Shown: positions 26,778 through 36,482 of the stretch, in pieces
Numbering within the stretch: the stretch's first letter is position 1
Layout: every line of letters starts with the position of its first letter
Assembly (NCBI RefSeq): GCF_014192215.1
Contig: NZ_JACHXP010000014.1
Span: 39,540 to 103,539 of the forward strand
Direction: 5' to 3'
DNA: 64,000 nt
Origin: Halomonas cerina
Lineage (GTDB): Bacteria; Pseudomonadota; Gammaproteobacteria; Pseudomonadales; Halomonadaceae
Notes under the pieces: generated by a model
Seen by the model: only the letters and a program-made list of their open reading frames with translations
Databases searched by the model: none
Told to the model about the DNA's origin: nothing
Translations under genes and position numbers: made by a program

Positions 26778-26991
26778 TGAGGGTTGAACCTTTGATGTGT
26801 GCATGTGACTGGATATGGTAACGCGCGGCCCCCGCGGCTGTCAGGGGCGAGGGACATTTTTCAGGTTACGGCGCCTGATCCTGAGTCGTGTTCACGCCCT
26901 GGCAGGGCGGTTGCGTGACCCCCCAGGCGGGGATACCCTTTGCAGGTCGTCACATTCCCGTAGCTTTCCGACATGACCCTGTGGAGATCCC

Positions 26992-27273
26992 ATGACCTCG
27001 ATCCTGATCTGGCTGATCGGCTTCGCCGTGATCCTGTTCCTTTGCCTCCATCGCTGGGAGGCCACCGTCAGCAAGGCGCTCGACAAGCTGCTTCCCGCCG
27101 TGCTGCGCAGCGAGGATGACCGCTGGGTCTGGTGCCCCGCCATCGCCGTGCTGGTGGCGACCTACCTGGTACGCCCGGTGGACATGCTGATGAGCGTGAT
27201 CATCATCGGCCTGGTAGCGTTGATCGGCTGCAAACTGGCCGGCTGGGCCATGAACAAGGTCGATCTGCACTGA
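26992..27273 (+). CDS. Small membrane protein, unknown function
   Basis: This 93-residue protein begins MTSILIWLIGFAVILFLCL. It has an N-terminal membrane helix, a charged stretch and two further hydrophobic segments (CPAIAVLVATYLV and MLMSVIIIGLVALIG). No family is recognised. The ATG has GGAGATCCC just upstream and a clear terminator follows, which support a real, monocistronic gene. Confidence 0.65.
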   Translation: MTSILIWLIGFAVILFLCLHRWEATVSKALDKLLPAVLRSEDDRWVWCPAIAVLVATYLVRPVDMLMSVIIIGLVALIGCKLAGWAMNKVDLH

Positions 27274-27318
27274 TGATCCAGACAGGGCGATAGCGGATAG
27301 GCTTCCGCCCAATGCGAT

Positions 27319-27347
27319 AAGGCCCGCGGATCGCTCCGCGGGCCTTT
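27319..27347. terminator. Terminator between small membrane gene and glycine-zipper lipoprotein gene
   Basis: A 12-bp perfect stem AAGGCCCGCGGA / TCCGCGGGCCTT with loop TCGC lies between convergent genes; it ends in TT on both strands. Confidence 0.8.
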
Positions 27348-27367
27348 CGCTTACTGGCAAAAAATCA

Positions 27368-27835
27368 TCAGTAGGGAACGACGCTGGCGGTGCTGCCACT
27401 ACCGACGATGCGCACGCGCTGCCCCACCTGGAAGGGCTGATCGGCCTTCTGCACGATCACCACGTTCTGACCGTTGTCCTGGCGGACCTCGATCTCCCAG
27501 GCGGTGACCCGGTTGGTGGATTCCTCGATCTTGCTGCCGGCCACGGCACCGCCGAGGGCACCGGCCACGGTGGCCAGTTGGCGCCCAGAGCCGCCGCCGA
27601 CCTGATTGCCGAGCAGGCCACCGATGACCGCGCCGCCGCCGCTGCCGAGTAGGCCGCCGGCACGGCTGTCGGCCTGGATCTGCACCTGGCGCAGCGCCGT
27701 GATGGTGCCGTAGGTCACCCTTTGGGCGCTCTTGGCCTGGTTGCCGGTATAGACGTTGCCTCCATAGGGGGCGGTGTTGGCACAGCCGGCCAGGGTCAGT
27801 AGGCCGAGGGCCAGGATAGGAACAAGGCGTTTCAC
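27368..27835 (-). CDS. Glycine-zipper 2TM lipoprotein, SlyB/PcpC-like
   Basis: This 155-residue outer-membrane lipoprotein has a signal peptide ending in lipobox LAGC and a glycine-zipper segment (GGGAVIGGLLGNQVGGGSGR then VAGALGGAVAGSKIEE). A beta-rich C-terminus contains ITVR-like repeats (EIEVRQDNGQNVVIV). SlyB-like proteins stabilise the outer membrane under stress; this role is an inference. The GTG at 27835 is chosen for its ribosome site AAGGAG and because it begins directly before the signal peptide (KRLVPILALGLL). Confidence 0.88.
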   Translation of the reverse strand: MKRLVPILALGLLTLAGCANTAPYGGNVYTGNQAKSAQRVTYGTITALRQVQIQADSRAGGLLGSGGGAVIGGLLGNQVGGGSGRQLATVAGALGGAVAGSKIEESTNRVTAWEIEVRQDNGQNVVIVQKADQPFQVGQRVRIVGSGSTASVVPY

Positions 27836-28002
27836 GGGAACTCTCCTTCGCTTGACGGATGCATGCATTGCCGGGAAATACAGACGGGAAGCAACGTGTT
27901 GCAGAACGCTGTTTGATAACCAGTCTATCCTGCGTCGCCCGCGTTGACCAGAGCACCGGACAAAGAGTGCCTAGTCCCCCGAACTCCTTGGCAATATGCA
28001 AG

Positions 28003-28025
28003 AAGGGAGGCCTTTGGCCTCCCGA
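28003..28025 (-). terminator. Terminator of aceA
   Basis: The stem GGGAGGCC/GGCCTCCC with loop TTT (28005-28023) is followed on the minus strand by TTCTT, 30 bp after the aceA stop. Confidence 0.75.
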
Positions 28026-28053
28026 AAGTTCCCGCCTTTGTCCGGCGGCCGGT

Positions 28054-29652
28054 TCAACCGAACTGGTTCATGGTGTTGTCCTTGCCGCCGGCCTTGAGGG
28101 CTGCCTCGCCGTGGAAGAACTCCTTGTGGTCGTCGCCGATGTTGGAGCCGGCCATGTCCTGGTGCTTGACGGTGGCGATGCCCTCGCGAATCTCGCGGCG
28201 CTGCACGCCCGCCACATACGCCAGCATGCCCTCATCACCGAAGTAGCCCTTGGCCAGGTTGTCGGTGGACAGGGCCGCGGTGTGGTAGGTCGGCAAGGTG
28301 ATCAGGTGGTGGAAGATGCCGGCCTCGCGGGAGGCATCGCGCTGGAAGTTGCGGGTCCACTCGTCGGCCTGGGCGGCGAGCTCGGTCTCGTCGTACTTCT
28401 CGTTCATCAGGTCGTCACGGTCATAGGCCGAGACATCCTTGCCTTCCTGCTCCCAGGCATCGAACACCTGCTGGCGGAAGTTCAGGGTCCAGTTGAAGGA
28501 GGGCGAGTTATTGTAGACCAGCTTGGCATCCGGGCAGGCCTCGCGGATGCGGTTGACCATGCCGGCGATCTGGCCGACGTGGGGCTTCTCGGTCTCGATC
28601 CACAGCAGGTCGGCGCCGTTCTGCAGGCTGGTGATGCAGTCCAGCACCACCCGGTCCTCTCCGGTGCCCGGCTTGAACTCGTACAGGCCCGAGGCCAGGC
28701 GCTTGACCTTGACCAGCTTGCCGTTCTGCTTGATCACCACGTCACCGTTATCGATGTCGGAGGCACTGGTGATCTCCTCACCGTCCAGGTAGCTGTTGTA
28801 CTGATCACCCAGGTCGCCCGGCTCGTGGGTCACGGCGATCTTCTGGGTCAGGCCGGCCCCCAGGGAATCGGTCCGGGCGACGATCACGCCATCCTCGACA
28901 CCGAGTTCCAGGAAGGCGTAGCGCACGGCGTTGAGCTTGGCGATGAAATCCTCGTGGGGCACCGTGACCTTGCCGGCCTGATGACCGCACTGCTTCTCGT
29001 CGGAGACCTGATTCTCGATCTGGATGCAGCAGGCGCCCGCCTCGATCATCTTCTTGGCCAGCAGGTAGGTCGCCTCGGCATTGCCGAACCCGGCGTCGAT
29101 ATCGGCGATGATCGGCACCACATGGGTCTCGTGGTTGTCGATCCTGGCCACGATCTCGTCGGCTTTGGGCTGGTCGCCGGCCTGCTTGGCCTCCTCCAGA
29201 TCACGGAACAGGTGGTTGAGCTCCCAGGTATCGGCCTGGCGCAGGAAGGTGTAGAGCTCTTCGATCAGACTGGGCACGCTGGTCTTCTCGTGCATGGACT
29301 GATCAGGCAGAGGGCCGAATTCCGAGCGCAGCGCGGCGACCATCCAGCCGGAAAGGTAGAGGTAGCGCCCCTTGGTGTGGCCGAAGTGCTTCTTGATGGA
29401 GATCAGCTTCTGTTGGCCGATGAAACCGTGCCAGCAGCCTAGCGACTGGGTGTATTGGGCGCTGTCGGCGTCGTAGGCCGCCATGTCCTCGCGCATGATC
29501 TTGGCGGTGTAGCGGGCGATGTCCAGGCCGGTCTGGAAGCGGTTCTGCACGCGCATACGGGCGGCGTGTTCCGGGTTGATGTTATCCCACTTGCCGCGTT
29601 GGGCCTCGCGCAGCTGGGCCAGGGTCTTGAGTTCGTCGTTATATGCTGCCAT
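28054..29652 (-). CDS. aceA: Isocitrate lyase, long form
   Basis: This 532-residue enzyme cleaves isocitrate to glyoxylate and succinate at the entry of the glyoxylate shunt. It is of the longer subfamily found in Pseudomonas (~531 residues) rather than the E. coli 434-residue form. The catalytic cysteine lies in DEKQCGHQAGKV; other family segments are IADIDAGFGN, YNNSPSFNW and SYDRDDL-like SAYDRDDLMNEKYD. The start MAAYNDELKTLAQLR at 29652 is chosen over an upstream extension of arginine-rich, non-conserved sequence. A ~95-base leader separates it from a candidate promoter. Confidence 0.96.
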   Translation of the reverse strand: MAAYNDELKTLAQLREAQRGKWDNINPEHAARMRVQNRFQTGLDIARYTAKIMREDMAAYDADSAQYTQSLGCWHGFIGQQKLISIKKHFGHTKGRYLYLSGWMVAALRSEFGPLPDQSMHEKTSVPSLIEELYTFLRQADTWELNHLFRDLEEAKQAGDQPKADEIVARIDNHETHVVPIIADIDAGFGNAEATYLLAKKMIEAGACCIQIENQVSDEKQCGHQAGKVTVPHEDFIAKLNAVRYAFLELGVEDGVIVARTDSLGAGLTQKIAVTHEPGDLGDQYNSYLDGEEITSASDIDNGDVVIKQNGKLVKVKRLASGLYEFKPGTGEDRVVLDCITSLQNGADLLWIETEKPHVGQIAGMVNRIREACPDAKLVYNNSPSFNWTLNFRQQVFDAWEQEGKDVSAYDRDDLMNEKYDETELAAQADEWTRNFQRDASREAGIFHHLITLPTYHTAALSTDNLAKGYFGDEGMLAYVAGVQRREIREGIATVKHQDMAGSNIGDDHKEFFHGEAALKAGGKDNTMNQFG

Positions 29653-29746
29653 GGGGCCATCCTCTCTCTGAGACTCTCGTCGACGCTGCCGCCTTGGGGG
29701 CGACGTCGCCACCGCGGGACTCGCCATCTGCACCATTCGGCCATGC

Positions 29747-29775
29747 CTTATGCTGCATCTGCGAAGTTCTGTCAG
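29747..29775 (-). promoter_or_regulatory. Candidate sigma-70 promoter of aceA
   Basis: On the minus strand CTGACA (29770-29775) and CATAAG (29747-29752) are separated by 17 bp, 95 bp upstream of aceA. The match is moderate (5/6 and 4/6). Apart from this and the inverted repeat at 29954-30002, the 29653-30024 gap shows nothing else I can support. Confidence 0.4.
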
Positions 29776-29953
29776 GTTCCTCGTGTTCCCAAGACCTGTC
29801 ACTAAGCCCTTGGTCGAACCAGGTGAGTGAGGGAAGAGGCCCTTAACGACACGTCACGTGTCTGCTCCGGCGGCTCCCTCACTCGTCTTGGCAGCCACTA
29901 TGGCCTGGCATGGTGGGCATAAACAATTGATCCTTGGGGGCAGGCAGCGTTGT

Positions 29954-30002
29954 AACTCGACTACAGAAAGCCTGGAAAATGGCCCTTTTTTGTAGTCGAG
30001 TT
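29954..30002. repeat. Perfect 12-bp inverted repeat with 25-bp spacer
   Basis: AACTCGACTACA (29954-29965) and TGTAGTCGAGTT (29991-30002) are perfect inverted copies around a 25-base spacer containing T6 and AAAA tracts. The unit lies 23 bp after the GNAT gene stop and well upstream of aceA. It may be an mRNA 3'-end hairpin of the GNAT gene or a very small palindromic mobile repeat. Confidence 0.6.
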
Positions 30003-30024
30003 CCTCGTGACGGAGGAGGTGGCG

Positions 30025-30459
30025 TCAGTCGGTCAGTCGATGGACCATGTTGCGATGCAAGATGCCGGCCTCCATGAAGGTGACGCCGAAGGCCTCGAAG
30101 CCCAGACGTTCGTAGAAGGCCAGGGCATGGGTCTGGGCGGCGAGTTCCACCGTGCTGTGGCCTTCCCGGCGGGCGGCCTCGATGGCTGCCCGCATCAGGG
30201 CCACGCCGATGCCTTGGCCGCGGTAGGGCTCGAGCACCGCGACGCGGCCGATATGGGCGTCGGGCAGCAGGCGGGCGGTACCCACGGGGTCGCCATCGAG
30301 CCATGCCAGGAAGTGCCGGCAGGCGTCGTCGAGGCCGTCCCACTCCTCTTCGACGGGAACCCGCTGCTCCTCGATGAAGACGATCCGGCGGATCTCCGTG
30401 GCCTCCTGCCCGAGCTCGTCCCAACTGCCCTCGCGAATCTCCAGCGTTGTCTCTTGCAC
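30025..30459 (-). CDS. GNAT family N-acetyltransferase
   Basis: This 144-residue single GNAT domain has the acetyl-CoA binding motif RVAVLEPYRGQGIGVALM and the later FYERLGFEAFG. It resembles ElaA/YjcF-type GNATs; substrate unknown. The GTG at 30459 is chosen for the ribosome site TAGGAG seven bases upstream; a longer frame would overlap the end of roxA. It lies 34 bp after roxA in the same direction and may be the last gene of that operon. Confidence 0.88.
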   Translation of the reverse strand: MQETTLEIREGSWDELGQEATEIRRIVFIEEQRVPVEEEWDGLDDACRHFLAWLDGDPVGTARLLPDAHIGRVAVLEPYRGQGIGVALMRAAIEAARREGHSTVELAAQTHALAFYERLGFEAFGVTFMEAGILHRNMVHRLTD

Positions 30460-30493
30460 TTTCAATCTCCTAGCAAGATCCTGATTTCCTTGC

Positions 30494-31669
30494 CTACTCC
30501 TCGAACTCATCGGCCCAGGTCAGGCTGCCGGCGTCATGCAGGGCGGCCAGCAGGGACGGGGCCTCCTCGAAGGCCAGCAGCGCCGCATCCAGCGCCGCGT
30601 CGGAGGCCAGGGTGCGAGCCAGCGGCAGGGCGCATTCGACGCCATCACCATCGGCGAACAGGGTCGCGCGATCGTCGTCCAGGGCTCGCCAGGCGAAGCG
30701 CGATCCGGGGTTGCGCAGCAGTTCGCTGCCCTCTTGTAGTTCGGCGACAAGGTCCTCGGCCGCGGTCGGGGTCTCGGTGGGGACCAGCTGGTCGACGTAC
30801 TTGGGTTGGGTCATCACCCGGCCGAACCACTGGGCCAGCTGGGCCGGGTCGTCGAGAGTGTCGAGGATCAGCGCGCGCATACGCGAAAGCGCCGCGTCGT
30901 CCAGCTCTCCCGGATCGGCGGGTGGCGCCATGCCGGCATCGGCGTAGCGCTTCGAGGCTGGCAACTGCTCGCCCAGGTAGTCGGCGAAGGAGGTGATCGC
31001 CTCGTCCGCGGAGGGCGCCCGGAAGCCCACCGAGAAGGTCAGGCAGTCCGTGGACTGGCTGACGCCATGGTGGGCCCAGCCGGGGGGCAGATAGAGCATG
31101 TCGCCGGGCTCCAGGACCCAGTCCTGGCCGGCCTCGACCGCGAAGCGCTCGAGGATGCGCAGGTCGATGCCGTCGAGGATGGGGGCATCGTCGGCGACCT
31201 TGCCACCGAGCTGCCAGTGCCGCTGGCCGCTTCCCTGGAGCAGGAAGACGTCGTACTGGTCGACGTGGGGGCCGACGCTGCCGCCGGGGGGCGCATAGCT
31301 GACCATGACGTCGTCGAGTCGCCAGCGGGGCAGGAAGGTGAAGGCCTCGAGCAACTCGGCCACCTCGGGGACATAGTGGTCCACCGCCTGCACCAGCAGG
31401 GTCCAGTCGCGCTCCGGCAGGCGGGCGAAGGTGGCCTCAGTGAAGGGGCCGTGGCTGACCTGCCAGGGGCCCTCGGGGCCGCGCTCTTCGACCAGGCGGG
31501 CCTCGATGTTGTCCTCGCAGGCCAGCCCCGCCAACTCGTCGGGCGAAAGCGGGCTCTCGAAGTCGGGGAAGGCGCCGCGGATCAGCAGCGGCCGGCGCTG
31601 CCAGTAGTCGTTCAGGAACTCGGCGGCGGAAAGGCCGCCGAGCAGAGGGAGCGGAGTATCGGAAGTCAT
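30494..31669 (-). CDS. roxA: Ribosomal protein L16 arginine hydroxylase, JmjC-type
   Basis: This 391-residue 2-oxoglutarate/Fe(II) oxygenase of the YcfD/RoxA family hydroxylates an arginine of ribosomal protein L16. The JmjC fold has the iron motif HVDQYDVFLLQ (HxD) and the second histidine in LYLPPGWAHHGVS. The C-terminal winged-helix dimer region follows. The ATG at 31669 gives MTSDTPLPLLGGLSAAEFL; the upstream extension overlaps the structured repeat. The gene follows purB in the same order as in E. coli, where ycfD is also near purB. Confidence 0.92.
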   Translation of the reverse strand: MTSDTPLPLLGGLSAAEFLNDYWQRRPLLIRGAFPDFESPLSPDELAGLACEDNIEARLVEERGPEGPWQVSHGPFTEATFARLPERDWTLLVQAVDHYVPEVAELLEAFTFLPRWRLDDVMVSYAPPGGSVGPHVDQYDVFLLQGSGQRHWQLGGKVADDAPILDGIDLRILERFAVEAGQDWVLEPGDMLYLPPGWAHHGVSQSTDCLTFSVGFRAPSADEAITSFADYLGEQLPASKRYADAGMAPPADPGELDDAALSRMRALILDTLDDPAQLAQWFGRVMTQPKYVDQLVPTETPTAAEDLVAELQEGSELLRNPGSRFAWRALDDDRATLFADGDGVECALPLARTLASDAALDAALLAFEEAPSLLAALHDAGSLTWADEFEE

Positions 31670-31710
31670 GGGCACCACCTCTTGCAATGCTGAAGCCGTC
31701 GGTGGCTTCG

Positions 31711-31830
31711 AGTCGCGGCTGAGCCGGGGACAGGCCTGCAAGGGGGCGCTGTAAATACCTCCCTGTACGCTACTTTTGCCATCCATGGCAAAAGACCCCC
31801 TTTACGGCCTGTCCCCGGCGCCGCTTACCA
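31711..31830 (+). repeat. Structured intergenic repeat, copy B (long form)
   Basis: Arms at 31726-31746 and 31796-31816 pair at 18 of 21 positions (left arm GGGGACAGGCCTGCAAGGGGG less its last base for length; right arm is its near complement). They enclose a second hairpin CTTTTGCCA/TGGCAAAAG with loop TCCA (31773-31794). Copies A and C differ at several stem positions but keep pairing. It lies between purB and roxA, 40 bp before the roxA start. Confidence 0.8.
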
Positions 31831-31838
31831 TACTGCTT

Positions 31839-31914
31839 GGGCGCTGGGCGCTGGGCGCTGGGCGCTGGGCGCTGGGCGCTGGGCGCTGGGCGCTGGGCGC
31901 TGGGCGCTGGGCGC

Positions 31915-31915
<1 letters not shown>
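31839..31915. repeat. Heptanucleotide tandem repeat, 11 x GGGCGCT
   Basis: Eleven exact copies of a 7-bp unit cover 77 bp. The final T is the first base of the reversed purB stop codon (TTA at 31915-31917), so the array touches the end of purB. It also lies 9 bp from the structured repeat copy B. Confidence 0.95.
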
Positions 31916-33327
<1,412 letters not shown>

Positions 33328-33969
33328 TCAGTTCAGGGTGTCCAGGGCCTTCTTGAGCGCGCCGCGCTGGAAGACCAGCTTCCAGCGCCGGCCGCCCTGC
33401 TGGTGCCAGAGCAGGGCGAAGCGGATGCCGGCCAGCAGGATGGCGCGCACCCGCTCGGGCATCATGCGGCTCTGCAGCAGCGAGGGGTCGCCCTGAACGA
33501 CGATGCGGGCCTTGAAGGTGGAGATCGTCTTCTGATAGGCCTCGCCGAGGCTGGCGATGACATTCTCGTGGGTCTCGCCGAAGTGTTCGGCCTGTCCCTG
33601 GATGCGCGCCAGATCGCGGCCCAAGGCATCCATCATGGCCGTGTCGTTGCGTAGCTTGTTCATCAGCATCAGCAGCGTGAAGCCGTAGCGCATCACCACC
33701 GGGTTGGCCTGGCGTCGGCCGAGCACGGCGTCGAGCACATCGAGACCGCGACGCAGGTTGTTGGGGTGGCCGCCGTAGATCGCCTCGAAGCTCTCCGGGC
33801 TGGTATCCAGGGTGGCATGGATTAGGGTGTCCCAGGCGCGCGGGTCGACCTGGCCGTTGCGCGCCAGGTCATCGACCAGGCTGGCGGCCTGGAAGACCCC
33901 GGCCAGTGCCAGGACCTGGCGGACGGTGGGCGAGTCCGGGGCCCGATGGATCGGCGTGGAAGTGCTCAT
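33328..33969 (-). CDS. hflD: HflD-type protein, lysogenization regulator homologue
   Basis: This 213-residue, largely helical protein matches the HflD (YcfC/DUF489) family: [20 protein letters not shown] at the start and [18 protein letters not shown] near the end. E. coli HflD is a peripheral membrane protein that affects lambda CII; its cellular role is not settled. The start overlaps the mnmA stop by 4 bp (ATGA), the conserved mnmA-hflD coupling. Confidence 0.92.
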   Translation of the reverse strand: MSTSTPIHRAPDSPTVRQVLALAGVFQAASLVDDLARNGQVDPRAWDTLIHATLDTSPESFEAIYGGHPNNLRRGLDVLDAVLGRRQANPVVMRYGFTLLMLMNKLRNDTAMMDALGRDLARIQGQAEHFGETHENVIASLGEAYQKTISTFKARIVVQGDPSLLQSRMMPERVRAILLAGIRFALLWHQQGGRRWKLVFQRGALKKALDTLN

Positions 33970-35096
33970 GCGTCCCGCTCCCTAGCGCTCCAGGTGTCAC
34001 GGATCACGCCGCCGCCCAGGCAGATGTTACCGTCGTAGAGCACCAGCGACTGGCCCGGCGTCACCGCCCGCTGGGGAGCGTCGAAGCGCACCGTGACGCC
34101 ACCGTCGTCCCGGACGCGCATGGTGCAGGGCACGTCTGCCTGGCGGTAGCGGGTCTTGGCGGTGAAGCGCCCGCTCGCCACCGGCGGCTCGCCCGCCACC
34201 CAGTCCATGGCTTCGGTGGCCAGGCTGTCGGTGTAGAGCAGGGGATGATGCTTGCCTTGCACGGCCACCAGCACGTTGCGCTCGAGGTCCTTGGCCGCCA
34301 CGTACCAGGGCGCGTCCGGGTAGTCGGTCAGCCCGCCGATACCTAGCCCCTGGCGCTGGCCCAGGGTGTAGTACATCAGCCCCAGGTGCTCACCGATGAC
34401 CTCTCCGTCCGGGGTCTCGATGGTACCGGGCTGGGCCGGCAGGTACTGCTGGAGGAAGTCGCGAAAGCGCCGTTCACCGATGAAGCAGATACCCGTGGAG
34501 TCCTTCTTGCGCGCGGTGACCAACCCGTGGCGCTCGGCGATAGCCCGCACCTCGGGTTTCTCCAGTTCGCCCACTGGGAAGAGGGTGCGGGCGATGGCCG
34601 CCTCGGGGACGGCGTGCAGGAAGTAGCTCTGGTCCTTGTTGGGGTCCAGGCCCTTGAGCAGTCTTGGCCGGAGGTCATCATCGGCGTGTCCGCGCACCTG
34701 CCCTTGACGAACATAATGGCCGGTGGCGATCTTCTCGGCCCCGAGCATCTCGGCGTACTCCAGGAACACCTTGAACTTGATCTCGCGGTTGCAGAGGATG
34801 TCCGGGTTGGGCGTACGGCCGGCCCGGTACTCGGCCAGGAAGTGTTCGAAGACGTTGTCCCAGTACTCGGCGGCGAAGTTGGCGGTGTGCAGCCGGATGC
34901 CGAGCTTGTCGCACACGGCCTCGGCGTCGGCCAGGTCGGCCTTGGCGGTGCAATACTCGGTGCCGTCGTCCTCATCCCAGTTCTTCATGAACAGGCCCTC
35001 CACCTCGTAGCCCTGCTCGCGCAGGAGCAGGGCGGAGACGGAGGAGTCGACGCCGCCGGACATGCCGACGATGACCTTGCCGGTGGTGGCTGTCAT
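33966..35096 (-). CDS. mnmA: tRNA 2-thiouridylase
   Basis: This 376-residue enzyme adds the 2-thio group to U34 of tRNAs for Lys, Glu and Gln using sulfur from the Tus relay. The PP-loop GMSGGVDSS activates the uridine. The two catalytic cysteines are in [12 protein letters not shown] and [12 protein letters not shown], and the C-terminal beta-barrel follows. The start [15 protein letters not shown] is standard. It is coupled to hflD and separated from nudJ by two heptamer arrays. Confidence 0.97.
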   Translation of the reverse strand: MTATTGKVIVGMSGGVDSSVSALLLREQGYEVEGLFMKNWDEDDGTEYCTAKADLADAEAVCDKLGIRLHTANFAAEYWDNVFEHFLAEYRAGRTPNPDILCNREIKFKVFLEYAEMLGAEKIATGHYVRQGQVRGHADDDLRPRLLKGLDPNKDQSYFLHAVPEAAIARTLFPVGELEKPEVRAIAERHGLVTARKKDSTGICFIGERRFRDFLQQYLPAQPGTIETPDGEVIGEHLGLMYYTLGQRQGLGIGGLTDYPDAPWYVAAKDLERNVLVAVQGKHHPLLYTDSLATEAMDWVAGEPPVASGRFTAKTRYRQADVPCTMRVRDDGGVTVRFDAPQRAVTPGQSLVLYDGNICLGGGVIRDTWSARERDA

Positions 35097-35148
35097 GGGC
35101 GCTCTCGAATCGGGTGTGGCTCAAATGGGGCGAGATTATACATGATGT

Positions 35149-35211
35149 GAGCGCCGAGCGCCGAGCGCCGAGCGCCGAGCGCCGAGCGCCGAGGGCCGAG
35201 GGCCGAGGGCC
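35149..35211. repeat. Heptanucleotide tandem repeat, 6 x GAGCGCC then 3 x GAGGGCC
   Basis: Nine perfect-phase heptamers cover 63 bp in the mnmA upstream region. The unit changes once, from GAGCGCC to GAGGGCC, without loss of phase. Confidence 0.95.
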
Positions 35212-35224
35212 AAGGTCATACTGC

Positions 35225-35273
35225 GCTCCTTGCTCCTTGCTCCTTGCTCCTTGCTCCTTGCTCCTTGCTCCTT
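35225..35273. repeat. Heptanucleotide tandem repeat, 7 x GCTCCTT
   Basis: Seven exact 7-bp units end inside the reversed nudJ stop codon (TTA at 35272-35274). On the minus strand the unit reads GAGCAAG. It faces the array at 35149-35211 across a 13-bp spacer. Confidence 0.95.
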
Positions 35274-35721
35274 ATCGCTCGTGAATCACGTTCATGGGGA
35301 AGAAGCGGCCGGCCTGGGCGTCGCGGAGGCGACGCATCACCAAGGGGCTGCGCAGGCGCCCCTCGCGCTCGAGGCCTTCCAACTCGTCGAGGGTTAGCCA
35401 GTGCACGGCGTGGATGGCCGGATCCAGGTCATTGCCCAGGTGCGCCAGCGCCATGCCGAAGAAGCCATGGCTGTGGAAGGTCTGGCCGTTGGGGGTCTCG
35501 AGAACGTACAGGCCGAGATAGTCGGTGATGCCCACCTGCCAAGCGGTCTCCTCGCGCAACTCGCGAAGGGCCCCATCCCGGATGCGCTCTCCCGGCTCTA
35601 GGTGGCCGGCCGGCTGGTTAAAGAGGGTGTAGGGGCCGCCGCGGTCCTCTTCGACCATCAAAAAGCAGCCGGCGCGTTCCACCACCGTGGCCACGGTGAC
35701 CAGCGGGTGCCAGCGTCTCAT
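35272..35721 (-). CDS. nudJ: Nudix phosphohydrolase, NudJ-type
   Basis: This 149-residue Nudix protein has the box GHLEPGERIRDGALRELREE followed by TAWQVG, matching G-x5-E-x7-REUxEExGU with small deviations. E. coli NudJ (YmfB) acts on thiamine pyrophosphates and nucleoside di/triphosphates. The start overlaps the rluE stop by 4 bp, and the same rluE-nudJ-mnmA order occurs in E. coli (ymfC-ymfB-mnmA). The stop codon is joined to a heptamer array. Confidence 0.93.
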   Translation of the reverse strand: MRRWHPLVTVATVVERAGCFLMVEEDRGGPYTLFNQPAGHLEPGERIRDGALRELREETAWQVGITDYLGLYVLETPNGQTFHSHGFFGMALAHLGNDLDPAIHAVHWLTLDELEGLEREGRLRSPLVMRRLRDAQAGRFFPMNVIHER

Positions 35722-36356
35722 CGGCGACCTCCTTTTTTAGCGTTGCCGCTTGCGCTTCTACCGCGGGTTCCTCGGCCACGACCGGCGGGCCGGCGCGGGG
35801 CATGCAGAACCTCGCGGCGCCATTCCCCGGGCGCCAGCTCATCGAGCCGCCAGGGACCGATGGCCACGCGTACCAGGCGCAGGGTGGGGTGGCCCAGGTG
35901 CGCGGTCATGCGTCGTACCTGGCGGTTACGGCCCTCGGTGAGGGTCATCTCCAGCCAGGTCGTCACCGGGTGGCGCTTCGGGTCCAGCGGTGGGTTGCGC
36001 TCGGGCAGGCCACCTGTCTCGAGACGCCGCACCTTCGCTGGACGAGTGCGGCCATCCTTAAGGGGTACGCCGTCACGCAGCGCCTGCAGGGCCGCCTCCT
36101 CGGGGATGCCCTCCACCTGTACGCGATAGGTCTTGGGCTGCTTGTGGCCCGGGTGGGCGATGCGGTGGATCAGCTCGCCATCGTCGGTAAGCAGCAGCAG
36201 GCCTTCCGAGTCATGGTCGAGTCGCCCGGCCGGGTAGATACCCGGCACGTCGATCACGTCGGCCAGGGTGGCACGACGTGTCCCTCCCTCCCCCTGGGGG
36301 TCGGTGAACTGCGAGAGCATGCGGTAGGGTTTGTGCAGCAGGTAGAGATGGCTCAT
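35718..36356 (-). CDS. rluE: 23S rRNA pseudouridine synthase, RluE-type
   Basis: This 212-residue RsuA/RluE-family synthase lacks an N-terminal S4 domain. The catalytic aspartate is in GRLDHDSEGLLLLTDDG (~40-56), and the family segment GRNRQVRRMTAHLGHPTLRL is present. RluE modifies U2457 of 23S rRNA. It has an arginine-rich C-terminal tail. The gene diverges from icd, as in E. coli. Confidence 0.92.
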   Translation of the reverse strand: MSHLYLLHKPYRMLSQFTDPQGEGGTRRATLADVIDVPGIYPAGRLDHDSEGLLLLTDDGELIHRIAHPGHKQPKTYRVQVEGIPEEAALQALRDGVPLKDGRTRPAKVRRLETGGLPERNPPLDPKRHPVTTWLEMTLTEGRNRQVRRMTAHLGHPTLRLVRVAIGPWRLDELAPGEWRREVLHAPRRPAGRGRGTRGRSASGNAKKGGRR

Positions 36357-36435
36357 GGCGTGGGCATTGGACTATGGTCGGGCGCGAGGTTGGCGTGGAA
36401 CATGCGGCAAAGCCTACTCCGGGGCCGGGGCCGGA

Positions 36436-36444
36436 TGCTATACT
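36436..36444 (+). promoter_or_regulatory. Candidate extended -10 promoter element of icd
   Basis: TGCTATACT has an extended TGn motif followed by TATACT, ~40 bp upstream of the icd ATG. A matching -35 is not obvious. The ribosome site is AGGGGAG at 36470-36476. Confidence 0.4.
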
Positions 36445-36482
36445 CCGCGCTCCACTGACCAGACCAGACAGGGGAGTTCTCA

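Noticed and set aside
29879..30424. Open frame opposite/overlapping the GNAT gene
   Set aside because: It is a different frame of the same strand as the GNAT gene, arginine/proline-rich and lacking motifs.
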